Notes under the pieces: model-generated
Databases searched by the model: none
Told to the model about the DNA's origin: nothing
What the model saw: the letters and a program-made list of their open reading frames with translations, nothing else
Program-made: the position numbers and the translations under genes
In this document: positions 25,104 to 33,363 of the stretch, one piece after another
Layout of the letters: every line of letters begins with the position of its first letter
Numbering within the stretch: the stretch's first letter is position 1
DNA from: Sphingomonas metalli
Lineage (GTDB): Bacteria > Pseudomonadota > Alphaproteobacteria > Sphingomonadales > Sphingomonadaceae
Direction: 5' to 3'
NCBI RefSeq assembly: GCF_014641735.1
Contig: NZ_BMIH01000003.1
Coordinates: 496,001 to 560,000 of the forward strand
Length of the DNA stretch: 64,000 nt

Positions 25104-25693
25104 TCCTCGCGCTCGCCGCCGCCGCGCCGGATACCGTCGAGGTGCTCGACGTGCTCAACGCGGCGCGCGCCCGCCCCTCGGCCTATGCGGACTTCCTGCG
25201 GGAGGTCGGCCGCGACTATGCCGAGGGCGCCTATCGCGAGAATGACGGCTCGCTCCATGCCACGATCGAGGGCGAACGCGCGGTCGAGGAGGCCGCCGAT
25301 GCGCTCGATGCCGGCAAGGCCGTGACGCAGCTGACGCTCGATCCGATCCTGACGGCGGCCGCCCGCGACCATGTCGAGGCGCAGGGCCGGACCGCGTCGA
25401 TCGACCATGCCAGCAGCGCCGGTGCCACCCCCGGCATCCGGGTGCGGCAGCGCGGCGGCGACATCTATGTGGTCGAGGCGGTGAGCTATGGCATGCGCAC
25501 CGCCGAGGGCGTGGTGCGGCAGTGGATCGTCGACGACGGCGTCGCGACGCGCGGGCACCGCAAGACCGTGCTGTCGCCAGCCTATCGCTACGCCGGCATC
25601 TGGTGCGGCCCGCACGCAGGACGCGGCACGATGTGCGTCATCGATCTCGCCGCCACCCTGGGCGGCAGGCCGAACATTCCGCCCCAGCGATAG
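25091..25693 (+). CDS. CAP (SCP/PR1) domain protein
   Basis: A 200-residue CAP-superfamily protein, probably exported: a short hydrophobic start (MPALILALAAAAPDT) acts as a signal peptide. The CAP fold is suggested by LNAARARPSAYADFL, DHVEAQGRTASIDHAS and RGHRKTVLSPAYRYAGIWCG. The core His of the family is seen in HRKTVL. Function of bacterial CAP proteins is mostly unknown. It starts inside mtgA, so the two are co-translated and both likely act at the cell wall. Confidence 0.85.
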   Translation: MPALILALAAAAPDTVEVLDVLNAARARPSAYADFLREVGRDYAEGAYRENDGSLHATIEGERAVEEAADALDAGKAVTQLTLDPILTAAARDHVEAQGRTASIDHASSAGATPGIRVRQRGGDIYVVEAVSYGMRTAEGVVRQWIVDDGVATRGHRKTVLSPAYRYAGIWCGPHAGRGTMCVIDLAATLGGRPNIPPQR

Positions 25694-25726
25694 CGCGCCC
25701 CGCCCTGGTCGAGGCGCGCCCGCGAC

Positions 25727-25972
25727 TCACTTGCCGTCGCCGCCCACCGCGTCACCGACCTTGTCGGCGGCGCCGCCGACGCTCTTCGCCGCCGAGGTGA
25801 TCGCCGCGTCCTTGCGGTTCTCCGCACCCTGTCGGCCGAACAGGTAGAAGCCGCCGACGACGACGGCGATCAGCAGGACGATCGCGATCAGCACGCCGCC
25901 GCCGCCGCCGCGCCGTTCGATGATCGTGGTCTGGGGGTGCCCATCGGTAGTGGTGATACGCTCTTCGACCAT
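25727..25972 (-). CDS. Small single-pass membrane protein
   Basis: Unrecognised 81-residue protein: polar N-terminus, RRGGGGG, one membrane segment (about 28-46, VLIAIVLLIAVVVGGFYLF), then a helical tail KSVGGAADKVGDAVGG. GAGGAGG lies 7 bases before the ATG at 25972. The out-of-frame ATG at 25978 and an upstream in-frame one at 26008 were not used. It stands alone, convergent with the CAP gene. Confidence 0.75.
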   Translation of the reverse strand: MVEERITTTDGHPQTTIIERRGGGGGVLIAIVLLIAVVVGGFYLFGRQGAENRKDAAITSAAKSVGGAADKVGDAVGGDGK

Positions 25973-26073
25973 CGCATTGCCTCCTCTCGATTTTCTCGGG
26001 AGCAGCAACGCCGGTCGGGCGCAAACCGTTCCGGGCGGGCAACGACCCGCCCGTCCCGATCCGGGCCGAACCC

Positions 26074-26397
26074 TCAGAACGGCAGCTTGAAGCCCGGCGG
26101 CAGCGGCAGGCCGCTCGTCATCTTCGACATCTCGGCGCCCGACACCGCGTCGGCCTTGGCGCGCGCGTCGTTGAAGGCGGCGGCGAGCAGATCCTCGAGC
26201 ATCTGCTTCTCCGAAACCTGGAGCAGCGAATCGTCGATCTGAATACCGATGATCCGCCCCTTGGCCGAGGCCTTGACCTTCACCAGCCCGCCGCCCGACG
26301 CGCCCTCGACCTCGAGCGTGTCGAGATTGGCCTGCGCCTTCTCCAGCTCGGCCTGGACGTTCTGCGCCATGGCCAGGATCTCGTCGATATTCTTCAT
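26074..26397 (-). CDS. ybaB: YbaB/EbfC nucleoid-associated protein
   Basis: Small dimeric DNA-binding protein, 107 residues. Family pattern visible: MKNIDEILAMAQNVQAELEKAQ, VKVKASAKGRIIGI, and the C-terminal MTSGLPLPPGFKLPF. The start overlaps the dnaX stop by 4 bases; dnaX-ybaB(-recR) is a conserved bacterial operon, although recR is not here. Upstream start at 26568 would lie inside dnaX. Confidence 0.94.
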   Translation of the reverse strand: MKNIDEILAMAQNVQAELEKAQANLDTLEVEGASGGGLVKVKASAKGRIIGIQIDDSLLQVSEKQMLEDLLAAAFNDARAKADAVSGAEMSKMTSGLPLPPGFKLPF

Positions 26398-28043
26398 GCG
26401 TTGCTCCTCTTGCCGGGCCACTCGATCAGTTCGGCCTCGGGAAATGCCTCGCGCGCCGCGCGGACCAGCGGCGACTCCCAGGCCGCCTGCCGCTTCGCCG
26501 CATCCGCTGCGTCGTCCTGCTCCTTCAGAGTCGGTGTGCCCGGCACATCCTCGAAGGTGATGCGCCATTGCGCCCGGGTCAGACCCTTGAGCGCAACGAC
26601 CAGCTCGCCCACCGTATCCGCCGCCATCGGCCGGCTGCCGCTCAGCACCAGTTCGGGCGCGGCATAGCGCACGACCCGCGCGCCGTTGCGCAGCCGTGCC
26701 GCCAGCGCCAGATGGCCGCCCTGATCGAGCAGGTCGACCATCGCTTCGAACCGATCCGGCAGCGCGTCCGCTGCTACAGGCTGCGCGGATGCGGCGACCG
26801 GAGCGGCCGGCGGCGATGCGGCCCGGGCCGCCGCGACAGGGCCGCCGCCCTCGGCCAGCCGTCGCGCCAGATCGGACGGGTCGGGAAGCTGGGAGGCATG
26901 GACGATGCGGAGCAGCGCCATCTCCGCCGCCTCGATCGGCAAGGCCGCATGCGCGACCTCGTCATGGCCCTTCAGGACGAGCTGCCACAGGCGATGCAGC
27001 ACGGGGAAGGACAGCCGCGCCGCCCAGTCGGCGCGCGCGGCGCGCTCTTCCACCGGCTGGGCCGGATCGTCCGCGGTGCCGACCTTCGCAAGCGTCACGC
27101 CGTGTACCGTCTCGAGCAGCGCGCGCAGCACCGCGACCGGATCGACGCCATAATCATATTGGCGCCGCAGCGAGGCGAGCGCGGCCGGCCCGTCACCGGC
27201 GAGCAGCATCCCGAACAGGTCGCGCACCGCCCCGCGATCGGACAGGCCGAGCATCTGCCGCACCGCCTCGGCCGCGACCCCGCCGCCGTCGAGCCCGGCA
27301 TGGGCGATCGCCTGGTCGAGGATCGAGAGGCCGTCGCGCGCCGATCCTTCCGCCGCCCGCGCGATCAGCGCCAGCGCCTCGGTCTCGGCCGTCACCCCCT
27401 CCAGCTCGCACACCCGCGCGAAATGGTCGGCCAGCCGGTCCGCGGGAATGCGGCGCAGGTCGAAGCGCTGACAACGCGACAGCACCGTGATCGGCACCTT
27501 GTTCACCTCGGTGGTGGCGAACAGGAACTTCACGTGTGCGGGCGGCTCTTCCAGCGTCTTCAACAGGGCGTTGAAGGCGTTCTTGGAGAGCATGTGGACC
27601 TCGTCCACGATATAGATCTTGAAGCGCGCCGATACGGCGGCGTAGCGCGAAGCCTCGATGATCTCGCGGACGTCGTCGACGCCGGTATGGCTGGCGGCGT
27701 CCATCTCGATCACGTCGATATGGCGCCCCTCGGCGATCGCGCGGCACGGCTCGCACCGGCCGCACGGATCGATGGTCGGCCCGCCCTGCCCGTCCGGCCC
27801 GATGCAGTTGAGCGCCTTGGCGATCAGGCGCGCGGTCGAGGTCTTGCCGACCCCGCGCACCCCGGTCATCAGAAAGGCGTGCGCCAGCCGCCCGCGCTCG
27901 ATCGCATTACCGAGGGTGCGGACCATCGGCTCCTGGCCGATCAGCTCGGAAAAGGTACGCGGCCGGTACTTGCGCGCGAGGACGCGATAGCCCTCCGACT
28001 GGGGCGCGGCGGGCGGCGCGCCGAGATCGAGGCCGTCAGCCAC
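26394..28043 (-). CDS. dnaX: DNA polymerase III subunit gamma/tau
   Basis: Clamp-loader ATPase, 549 residues. AAA+ domain with Walker A GVRGVGKTSTARL (about 60-72), a zinc module whose cysteines are in CIGP, DPCGRC and EPC, the DEVHML box and sensor SRCQRFDLR. The C-terminal tau part is shorter than the E. coli version (643). It is expressed with ybaB. Confidence 0.96.
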   Translation of the reverse strand: MADGLDLGAPPAAPQSEGYRVLARKYRPRTFSELIGQEPMVRTLGNAIERGRLAHAFLMTGVRGVGKTSTARLIAKALNCIGPDGQGGPTIDPCGRCEPCRAIAEGRHIDVIEMDAASHTGVDDVREIIEASRYAAVSARFKIYIVDEVHMLSKNAFNALLKTLEEPPAHVKFLFATTEVNKVPITVLSRCQRFDLRRIPADRLADHFARVCELEGVTAETEALALIARAAEGSARDGLSILDQAIAHAGLDGGGVAAEAVRQMLGLSDRGAVRDLFGMLLAGDGPAALASLRRQYDYGVDPVAVLRALLETVHGVTLAKVGTADDPAQPVEERAARADWAARLSFPVLHRLWQLVLKGHDEVAHAALPIEAAEMALLRIVHASQLPDPSDLARRLAEGGGPVAAARAASPPAAPVAASAQPVAADALPDRFEAMVDLLDQGGHLALAARLRNGARVVRYAAPELVLSGSRPMAADTVGELVVALKGLTRAQWRITFEDVPGTPTLKEQDDAADAAKRQAAWESPLVRAAREAFPEAELIEWPGKRSNA

Positions 28044-28204
28044 GGGCGGAACTGTCGAAAGGATGGAGCGTCACGATACACCCAACATAGGTGGTCCGCG
28101 GCGTCGCGTCACGGGTGCGAATCGACCCGGTCTGCGCGCTATCGATCGTGCGGAAGCAAAGGGCGTTCGAAGCCGAGAGCGATGCCGCCCCGGGCCGTTC
28201 GCGG

Positions 28205-28294
28205 TGAGAGCCGGACGACCCGTGGGGAAATCGTTGTGGCTGCTTCCGTCAGGACCTGACCAAGTTGGCGACGACCACGTCCGCCCGACTCTCG
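28205..28294 (-). ncRNA. ffs: Signal recognition particle RNA, small bacterial type (4.5S)
   Basis: On the minus strand the SRP core reads GGTCAGGTCCTGACGGAAGCAGCC, split here as GGTCAGG and GGAAGCAGCC. The flanks GAGAGTCGGGCGGACG and CGTCCGGCTCTC pair to close the hairpin at 28293 and 28206. Alphaproteobacterial 4.5S RNAs have this length. It works with Ffh and the FtsY encoded at 1.3 kb. Confidence 0.88.
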
Positions 28295-28335
28295 CGCGCC
28301 ATATGGCGGAGCCGGGCGGCACGATCAAGCCCGCG

Positions 28336-28629
28336 TCAGCGACGGACCTGGAAGCAGCGGCGGACCGGGCCGTAATAGCTCCGCTGGACGCGGCAAACGG
28401 TACGGTAGCGCGGACGGTAGCGGCCATAGTCGCCGCGCCAGCCGCGATCCCCGCGCCAGCCCCGGCGTTCGCCGCGCCAGCCGCGATCGTCGCGGTAGCC
28501 GCGATCGCCGTGCCAGCCCCGATCGCCATATCCGTATCCATAGCCATAGCCGGGCTGCGCCGCAGCGGGGGCAGCGGCGAAACCGGTGACGGCAAGCAAT
28601 CCGGCACCGATGGCAGCGATGATCTTCAT
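28336..28629 (-). CDS. Exported basic Gly/Arg/Tyr/Trp-repeat protein
   Basis: A 97-residue protein of unknown function. Signal peptide MKIIAAIGAGLLAVTGFAAAPAAAQ, then (GY)4 and repeats of RGWRGDRG/RGWHGDRG type with YRDD and YRPRY, ending in a Cys pair (C in RTVCRVQ and RRCFQVR). Highly basic. ATG 28629 begins the signal peptide. Such repeat proteins recur in sphingomonads and are probably periplasmic. Confidence 0.78.
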   Translation of the reverse strand: MKIIAAIGAGLLAVTGFAAAPAAAQPGYGYGYGYGDRGWHGDRGYRDDRGWRGERRGWRGDRGWRGDYGRYRPRYRTVCRVQRSYYGPVRRCFQVRR

Positions 28630-28732
28630 GACCTTCGACTCCTCTACGCACCCGCAAGAACAGGCGGGATGGCAGAGGCTTAAACGCACGAGCGTGGATC
28701 GGTGCTGAACCGGCCGTTGTAGAACAGACAGG

Positions 28733-29038
28733 TTAGGGAAGCCGGACCGTCAGGCCGTCCAGCGCCTCGGTCAACCGGATCTGGCAAGAGAGCCGGCTCG
28801 TCCGCACCGCGTCGGGCACGAGGTCGAGCATGTCCTCTTCCTCGGCGGTCGGCGGTGGCACCCGGCTCGCATCCGAGGGATCGAGGATCAGGTGACAGGT
28901 CGCACAGGCGAGCGCGCCGTCGCACGTCCCCTCGAGCGGCAGGCCCTCGCCCCGCGCGAGATCGAGCAGGCGCATCCCCCGCTCTCCTTTCGCCGCGAGG
29001 ATCCCGCCGGGCGTGACAAAGTGCACGGTCACCGTCAT
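28733..29038 (-). CDS. fdx: [2Fe-2S] plant-type ferredoxin (adrenodoxin-like)
   Basis: Electron carrier of 101 residues. Cluster ligands follow C-x5-C-x2-C (TCDGALACATCHL) and a distal Cys in SRLSCQIRL, as in Isc-type ferredoxins. Overlaps the upstream cysteine desulfurase stop by 4 bases, so it probably supplies electrons for Fe-S assembly. GTG/ATG alternatives not needed: ATG 29038. Confidence 0.92.
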   Translation of the reverse strand: MTVTVHFVTPGGILAAKGERGMRLLDLARGEGLPLEGTCDGALACATCHLILDPSDASRVPPPTAEEEDMLDLVPDAVRTSRLSCQIRLTEALDGLTVRLP

Positions 29039-30087
29039 TGCCGGTCCGCCGCCGCGACGATCTGCGCAAGGGCCGCCTGCAACTCGTCCTCGCGCGTGTA
29101 GCGTCCCCACCCCAGCCGGATCGAGGCGCGCGCCTCCGCCTCCGACAGGCCGATCGCGCGCAGCACGTGGCTCGCCCGCCCGGACCCGCTGGCGCAGGCC
29201 GAGCCTGCCGAGAAGGCGACGTCGCGGCAATCGCTCATCAACCGCGCGACATCGAGTCCGGGGCGGCGGACGTTGAGATTGCCGCGATAGCGGTCCGTGG
29301 TCGAACCGTTGATGGTCCAGCCCGCCAGCATGTCGGTCGCCACCTGCCACAAGCGCCCGATATGGGCTGCATCCTCGGCGGCCCGCGCCGCCATCGCCGC
29401 GGCGGCCGCGCCGAAGCCCGCGCACAGGGCGGGCGAGAGCGTGCCCGATCGACCCCGTTCCTGATCGCCGCCATGGAGCAGGGGCGTCAGGGTCACGCCG
29501 TCGCGGATCCACAGCGCGCCAATGCCCTTGGGTCCGTAGATCTTGTGCGCGGACAGGGCGACCAGATCGACGGCGTAGGGGATCGGCACGCGGCCGTAGC
29601 CCTGCACCGCGTCGCACAGAAACAGTGCACCCGCCGCGTGCGCCGCCTCGGCCATGCGTGCAACAGGCTGGATGGTCCCGATCTCGTTGTTCACCAGCAT
29701 CGTCGCAACGAGGCCGATTCCGTCCGGAATGTCGGCGTTGCACCGCCCGTCAGAATCGACGGGCAGGACAGTCAGCCCGCGGGCGGCCTCGGCGCGCGCG
29801 GTGTCGAGGACCGCGGCATGCTCGATCGCGGTGGTGGCGATCGCCCCGCGCGTCCCCTTGATCGCCCAGTTGAGCGCCTCGGTCGCACCGCTCGTGAAGA
29901 CGACGCGCCCGCCCCTGGGCAGCAGCGCCGCGATCTGGTCCCGCGCGACCTCGACCGCCGCCCTCGCCTGCCGACCGGCGCGATGGGGCGAGTGCGGGTT
30001 GCCGTGCTGGTCGCGCAGCCAGGGCAGCATCGCGTCCAGCGCTTCCGGCGCGAGCGGAGTCGTTGCCTGATAATCGAGATAGATCAA
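29035..30087 (-). CDS. Cysteine desulfurase, IscS/NifS-like, first copy
   Basis: PLP enzyme releasing sulfur from cysteine for Fe-S clusters and tRNA thiolation. 350 residues with MIYLDYQATTPL, PLP-Lys in LSAHKIYGPKGIG, NNEIGTIQP and catalytic Cys loop SAGSACASGSGRASH. Middle gene of the desulfurase-desulfurase-ferredoxin run, overlapping both neighbours by 4 bases. Slightly shorter than E. coli IscS (404), lacking its C-terminal IscU-binding tail. Confidence 0.93.
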   Translation of the reverse strand: MIYLDYQATTPLAPEALDAMLPWLRDQHGNPHSPHRAGRQARAAVEVARDQIAALLPRGGRVVFTSGATEALNWAIKGTRGAIATTAIEHAAVLDTARAEAARGLTVLPVDSDGRCNADIPDGIGLVATMLVNNEIGTIQPVARMAEAAHAAGALFLCDAVQGYGRVPIPYAVDLVALSAHKIYGPKGIGALWIRDGVTLTPLLHGGDQERGRSGTLSPALCAGFGAAAAAMAARAAEDAAHIGRLWQVATDMLAGWTINGSTTDRYRGNLNVRRPGLDVARLMSDCRDVAFSAGSACASGSGRASHVLRAIGLSEAEARASIRLGWGRYTREDELQAALAQIVAAADRQ

Positions 30088-31166
30088 GCCGCGACGCGCC
30101 GCGCCGAGCGCGCGACCTCGCGCCAGGCGGCGATGAAGGCATCCACCTCCGCCTCGGACGTCGTGCGGCCGAAGCTGACCCGCACCACCTCGCGCCCCGC
30201 ATCCTCGCTCCAGCCGAGCGCGGCGAGGACATGGCTGGGCTTCATGCTCCCGCTGGCGCAGGCGCTTCCCGCCGATACGGCGAAGCCGGCGAGGTCGAGG
30301 CGGATGAGCTGCGCCGTGCCGGCAAGGCCGGGCAGCCGATAGGACCCGATCGCCGGATGGCGCGGCGCGTCCTCCGCCACTACGACCCCGCCCGACCGGC
30401 GGATCGCATCGTCGAGCCGCACGCGCAGGGGTTCCAGCCGGGCGACATCCTCCGCCTCGGCCAGCGCCGCGGCATAGCCCATCGCGCCCGGCACATTCTC
30501 GGTACCCGGCCGATAGCCGCGCTCCTGCCCCCCGGTCGGCGACAGCGTCGCCAGGTCGCGGACCAGCAAGGCGCCGATCCCCGGTGGGCCGCCGCGTTTG
30601 TGGGCTGAGAGCGCGACGAAGTCCACCAGTCCGGCAAGGGCTTCGTCATGGCCCGCCGGCGCCTGAGCGGCATCGACCAGCAACAGACCGCCCGCCGCCC
30701 GGACCTGCGCCGCGATCGGTTCCAGCGGCTGCCGCACGCCGGTTTCGCTGTTGCACCACTGCACGGCGAGCAGCGGCCGTGGCCCCGCCTCCGCCAGCCA
30801 TGTGCGGAGCGCATCTTGGTCCAGGCCACCGTCGGCACCGACCGGAAGCACGCGCGCCGCGCCCGCTGCGCGCAACACGGCATCATGCTCCACCGCACTG
30901 ACCGCCAGGCGAACGCCGATCGCCCGCGCCAAGACCATCGCCAGCGCCTCGCTGGCGCCGCTGGTGAACAGCGTCTCGCCGGCCCAGCCATAGGCGCGCG
31001 CGACCGCGGCGCGCGCACCCTCCAGCGCCGCCCGCGCCGCGCGCCCCTCGCCATGCGGGGAGGAAGGGTTGGCCCAGATCGCCATGCCCTCCGCCATCGC
31101 CGCGCGCGCGGCCGGGATCATCGGGGTGGTGGCGGCATGATCCAGATAGATGCGGGTGTTCGCCAT
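30084..31166 (-). CDS. Cysteine desulfurase, IscS/NifS-like, second copy
   Basis: Paralogue of the adjacent gene, 360 residues: YLDHAATTPMIP, NSETGVRQPL, PLP-Lys in LSAHKRGGPPGIG, QERGYRPGTENVPG and the Cys loop SAGSACASGSMKPSH. The two share architecture but differ in many positions, so the duplication is old. ATG 31166 is chosen; the longer reading to 31856 is antisense to the hydrolase. First gene of the transcript. Confidence 0.93.
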   Translation of the reverse strand: MANTRIYLDHAATTPMIPAARAAMAEGMAIWANPSSPHGEGRAARAALEGARAAVARAYGWAGETLFTSGASEALAMVLARAIGVRLAVSAVEHDAVLRAAGAARVLPVGADGGLDQDALRTWLAEAGPRPLLAVQWCNSETGVRQPLEPIAAQVRAAGGLLLVDAAQAPAGHDEALAGLVDFVALSAHKRGGPPGIGALLVRDLATLSPTGGQERGYRPGTENVPGAMGYAAALAEAEDVARLEPLRVRLDDAIRRSGGVVVAEDAPRHPAIGSYRLPGLAGTAQLIRLDLAGFAVSAGSACASGSMKPSHVLAALGWSEDAGREVVRVSFGRTTSEAEVDAFIAAWREVARSARRVAA

Positions 31167-31195
31167 GGCGCTGCGTCGGGTCCGGGTCGTTTCGA

Positions 31196-31223
31196 TTGCG
31201 GAAAAAGGGCTGACGCCTATATA
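31196..31223 (+). promoter_or_regulatory. Possible sigma-70 promoter for the alpha/beta hydrolase
   Basis: TTGCGG (31196-31201) and TATATA (31218-31223) lie 16 bases apart in the 108-base divergent gap, pointing at the hydrolase. The -10 part is in CCTATATAGC, which is nearly palindromic, so it could also serve the opposite strand. Confidence 0.4.
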
Positions 31224-31274
31224 GCGCCGCATCGAGCGCGCTCCACCCGGAGCCTGTCCATCTGGCGAGTTTCC

Positions 31275-31931
31275 ATGCCCGAAGTCATCTTTCCCGGCCC
31301 CGAAGGCCGTCTGGAGGGGCGTTTCGCCCCCGCCCCCCGCCCCCGCGCGCCTGTCGCGATGATCCTGCATCCGCATCCGTCGGCGGGCGGCACGATGAAC
31401 AACCGCATCGTGCAGGAACTGTACAGGACCTTCCAGCGCCGCGGGTTCGCGACGCTCCGCTTCAACTTCCGCGGCGTCGGCAAGAGCCAGGGCGTGTTCG
31501 ACAACGGGATCGGCGAACTGTCCGATGCCGCCTCGGCCCTCGACTGGGTGCAGAGCTTCCATCCCGAGGCATCGCAGACCTGGATCGCCGGTTCGGGTTT
31601 CGGCGCGTGGATCGGCATGCAGCTGCTGATGCGCCGGCCGGAGATCCGCGGCTTCATCTCGATCGCGCCGCCGGCGAACATGTTCGACTTCACCTTCCTC
31701 GCCCCCTGCCCCTCTTCGGGGATCATCATCCAGGGCGAGAATGACGAGGTGGTGACCCCCTCGGCGGTGCAGAAGCTGGTCGACAAGCTGCGCACCCAGA
31801 AGCACATCACCATCCACCACGACACCATCCCGAAGGCGAACCACTTCTTCGAGCACGAGATGGACGAGCTGATGGGTTCGGTGAATCGCTATCTCGACAT
31901 GCGGCTCGATCCCAAATGCCCGATCAAGTGA
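31275..31931 (+). CDS. Alpha/beta hydrolase-fold protein lacking the nucleophile Ser
   Basis: A 218-residue COG2945-like alpha/beta-fold protein: LHPHPSAGG (HPHP oxyanion region), RFNFRGVGKSQG, acid residue in GENDEVV and His in ANHFFE. At the nucleophile elbow the expected G-x-S-x-G reads GSGFG (residues 106-110), so position 108, normally Ser, is Gly. Unless the nearby S107 substitutes, the protein should be inactive as an esterase. Divergent from the desulfurase genes. Confidence 0.82.
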   Translation: MPEVIFPGPEGRLEGRFAPAPRPRAPVAMILHPHPSAGGTMNNRIVQELYRTFQRRGFATLRFNFRGVGKSQGVFDNGIGELSDAASALDWVQSFHPEASQTWIAGSGFGAWIGMQLLMRRPEIRGFISIAPPANMFDFTFLAPCPSSGIIIQGENDEVVTPSAVQKLVDKLRTQKHITIHHDTIPKANHFFEHEMDELMGSVNRYLDMRLDPKCPIK

Positions 31932-32096
31932 GGCGTGGCTGAGCCGGCTGCGGCTCAGGCGAAACCTCTCCGAAAGTCTTCCGTTCGCCCCGGCAAAGGG
32001 TGGTGACCGACCGACTGCGGCAGAGGTCTCGAACGGGCGCGTGCCGAGCTTTCAGGAGCGGGTCCGGCCGCCGAGGCGACAGGTCAGGCGAACGCC

Positions 32097-32264
32097 TCAC
32101 ATCGTCCACACCAGCACATTCCCCACCAGCACGGCGGCCATCACCAGCATCAGCACGCCCTTGAACCGTTCCCGGCCGCGGCGAATAAGTACGCCGCCGC
32201 CGATGGCGCAGGCGAAGGCGGCCAGCATCGCGAGCGCCGGGGCCGCCTGACCGATCCCGCTCAC
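32097..32264 (-). CDS. 55-residue two-segment membrane protein
   Basis: Unrecognised. GTG start at 32264 overlaps the threonine dehydratase stop (GTGA). Two hydrophobic stretches (about 9-27 and 36-53) flank a basic loop RRGRERFKG. Translational coupling and the lack of stops support it; no other evidence. The 165 bases beyond it to the hydrolase stop hold nothing recognisable. Confidence 0.6.
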   Translation of the reverse strand: MSGIGQAAPALAMLAAFACAIGGGVLIRRGRERFKGVLMLVMAAVLVGNVLVWTM

Positions 32265-33223
32265 GCGGCGAGCGCCCGGGCATAGGCGGCCAGATCGACA
32301 TTGCCGCCGGAGAGGATGACGAGCATCCCGGGCTCCATCGTCACCTTGCGCGCCAGGATCGCCGCCAGTGCCACCGCGCCGCCGGGCTCCACCACCAGCC
32401 GCAGGCGCTCGGCTGCGAAGCGCTGGGCCGCAGCGACTTCGGCCTCGCTCACCGCAACGCCCTCCGCGCCGCGTCGCGCCAGCACGTCGAAGGTCAGCGG
32501 GGATACCCGCTGCGTCTGGAGTGAATCGCAGGCGGTCGGGGGCGGCGAATCGCCGACCGGTTCGATCCAGCCGGCCTCCAGGCTGCGACGCATGTCGTCC
32601 CATCCTTCGGGCTCGACCACTGTCAGGCGCGCGTCGCGCAGCGCGAGCGCCAGCCCTGCGGCAAGGCCCCCACCGCCGCACGGGACGACGACATGGGACG
32701 GCGCGGCAAGGCCCAGCGCCTGCATCTGCGCCGCCGCCTCGATCCCGGCCGAACCCTGGCCCTCGATCACCCAGGGATCGTCGAAGCTCGGCACCAGCGT
32801 ACTGCCCCGCGCTTCGGCCAGCCGGCCGGCGATCGCCTCGCGGCTCTCGGTGGCGCGATCATAATCCACCACCTCCGCCCCCAGCGCCAGCGTCGCCTCG
32901 CGCTTCACCCGCGGCGCATCCGCCGGCATCACGATCGTCGCGGGGATGCCGAGTCGCTTTGCAGCCCAGGCGATGCCCTGCGCGTGGTTGCCGCTGGAGA
33001 AGGCGACGACCCCGCGCCGGCGCTGGTCCTCGTCCAATGCCGTCAGCCGGTGCCAGGCCCCGCGCACCTTGAACGCCCCGACGGGCTGCAACGACTCGAC
33101 CTTAAGAGCAACGACGAAGCCATTGATCTGCAACGGAATTACCGGGGTCGGCGAAAGGATCCTCGCGATCTTTTCGGCGGCATCCCGCACGCCCGCGGCC
33201 GTTGGCTGTCGCAAAATCGTCAC
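32261..33223 (-). CDS. Threonine/serine dehydratase (PLP, fold type II)
   Basis: Deaminates Thr/Ser to 2-oxobutanoate/pyruvate or a related racemase/dehydratase reaction. 320 residues with PLP-Lys in QPVGAFKVRG, the Asn loop SSGNHAQG and Gly-rich phosphate site PCGGGGLAAG. No ACT domain, so catabolic or broad type. The GTG at 33223 is preferred because AGAGG precedes it by 6 bases; an ATG at 33250 would add 9 residues (MAGCEERQF). Divergent from the decarboxylase gene. Confidence 0.88.
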   Translation of the reverse strand: MTILRQPTAAGVRDAAEKIARILSPTPVIPLQINGFVVALKVESLQPVGAFKVRGAWHRLTALDEDQRRRGVVAFSSGNHAQGIAWAAKRLGIPATIVMPADAPRVKREATLALGAEVVDYDRATESREAIAGRLAEARGSTLVPSFDDPWVIEGQGSAGIEAAAQMQALGLAAPSHVVVPCGGGGLAAGLALALRDARLTVVEPEGWDDMRRSLEAGWIEPVGDSPPPTACDSLQTQRVSPLTFDVLARRGAEGVAVSEAEVAAAQRFAAERLRLVVEPGGAVALAAILARKVTMEPGMLVILSGGNVDLAAYARALAA

Positions 33224-33297
33224 AAACTGCCTCTCTTCGCATCCAGCCACTTTACATTGGAGTTCGGCGACCCTAACTCGCGCCTCCGCTGCCCCAT

Positions 33298-33358
33298 GGG
33301 ACTTCCAACCGCAAGGCAGCTTCTGTCGTCGTCATGCCGAAAGGCAATTGGAGGTCCC
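33298..33358 (+). promoter_or_regulatory. RBS-sequestering leader of the decarboxylase, possible speF-like RNA
   Basis: GGGACTTCCAA (33298-33308) pairs with TTGGAGGTCCC (33348-33358) as an 11-bp stem with one G-U pair. The right arm contains the GGAGG (33350-33354) that serves the TTG start. Inside is a smaller GCC-GAAA-GGC hairpin. The known speF RNA element lies upstream of alphaproteobacterial ornithine decarboxylases, so a structured leader is expected; equivalence is not shown. Confidence 0.5.
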
Positions 33359-33363
33359 TTGAG

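Noticed and set aside
28063-28683. Plus-strand frame over SRP RNA and the repeat protein
   Set aside because: Antisense to both; Ala/Pro-rich low-complexity artefact.
33334-33363. ATG at 33334 as start of the decarboxylase
   Set aside because: It would place the only good ribosome site (GGAGG) inside the gene; the TTG at 33364 is better spaced.
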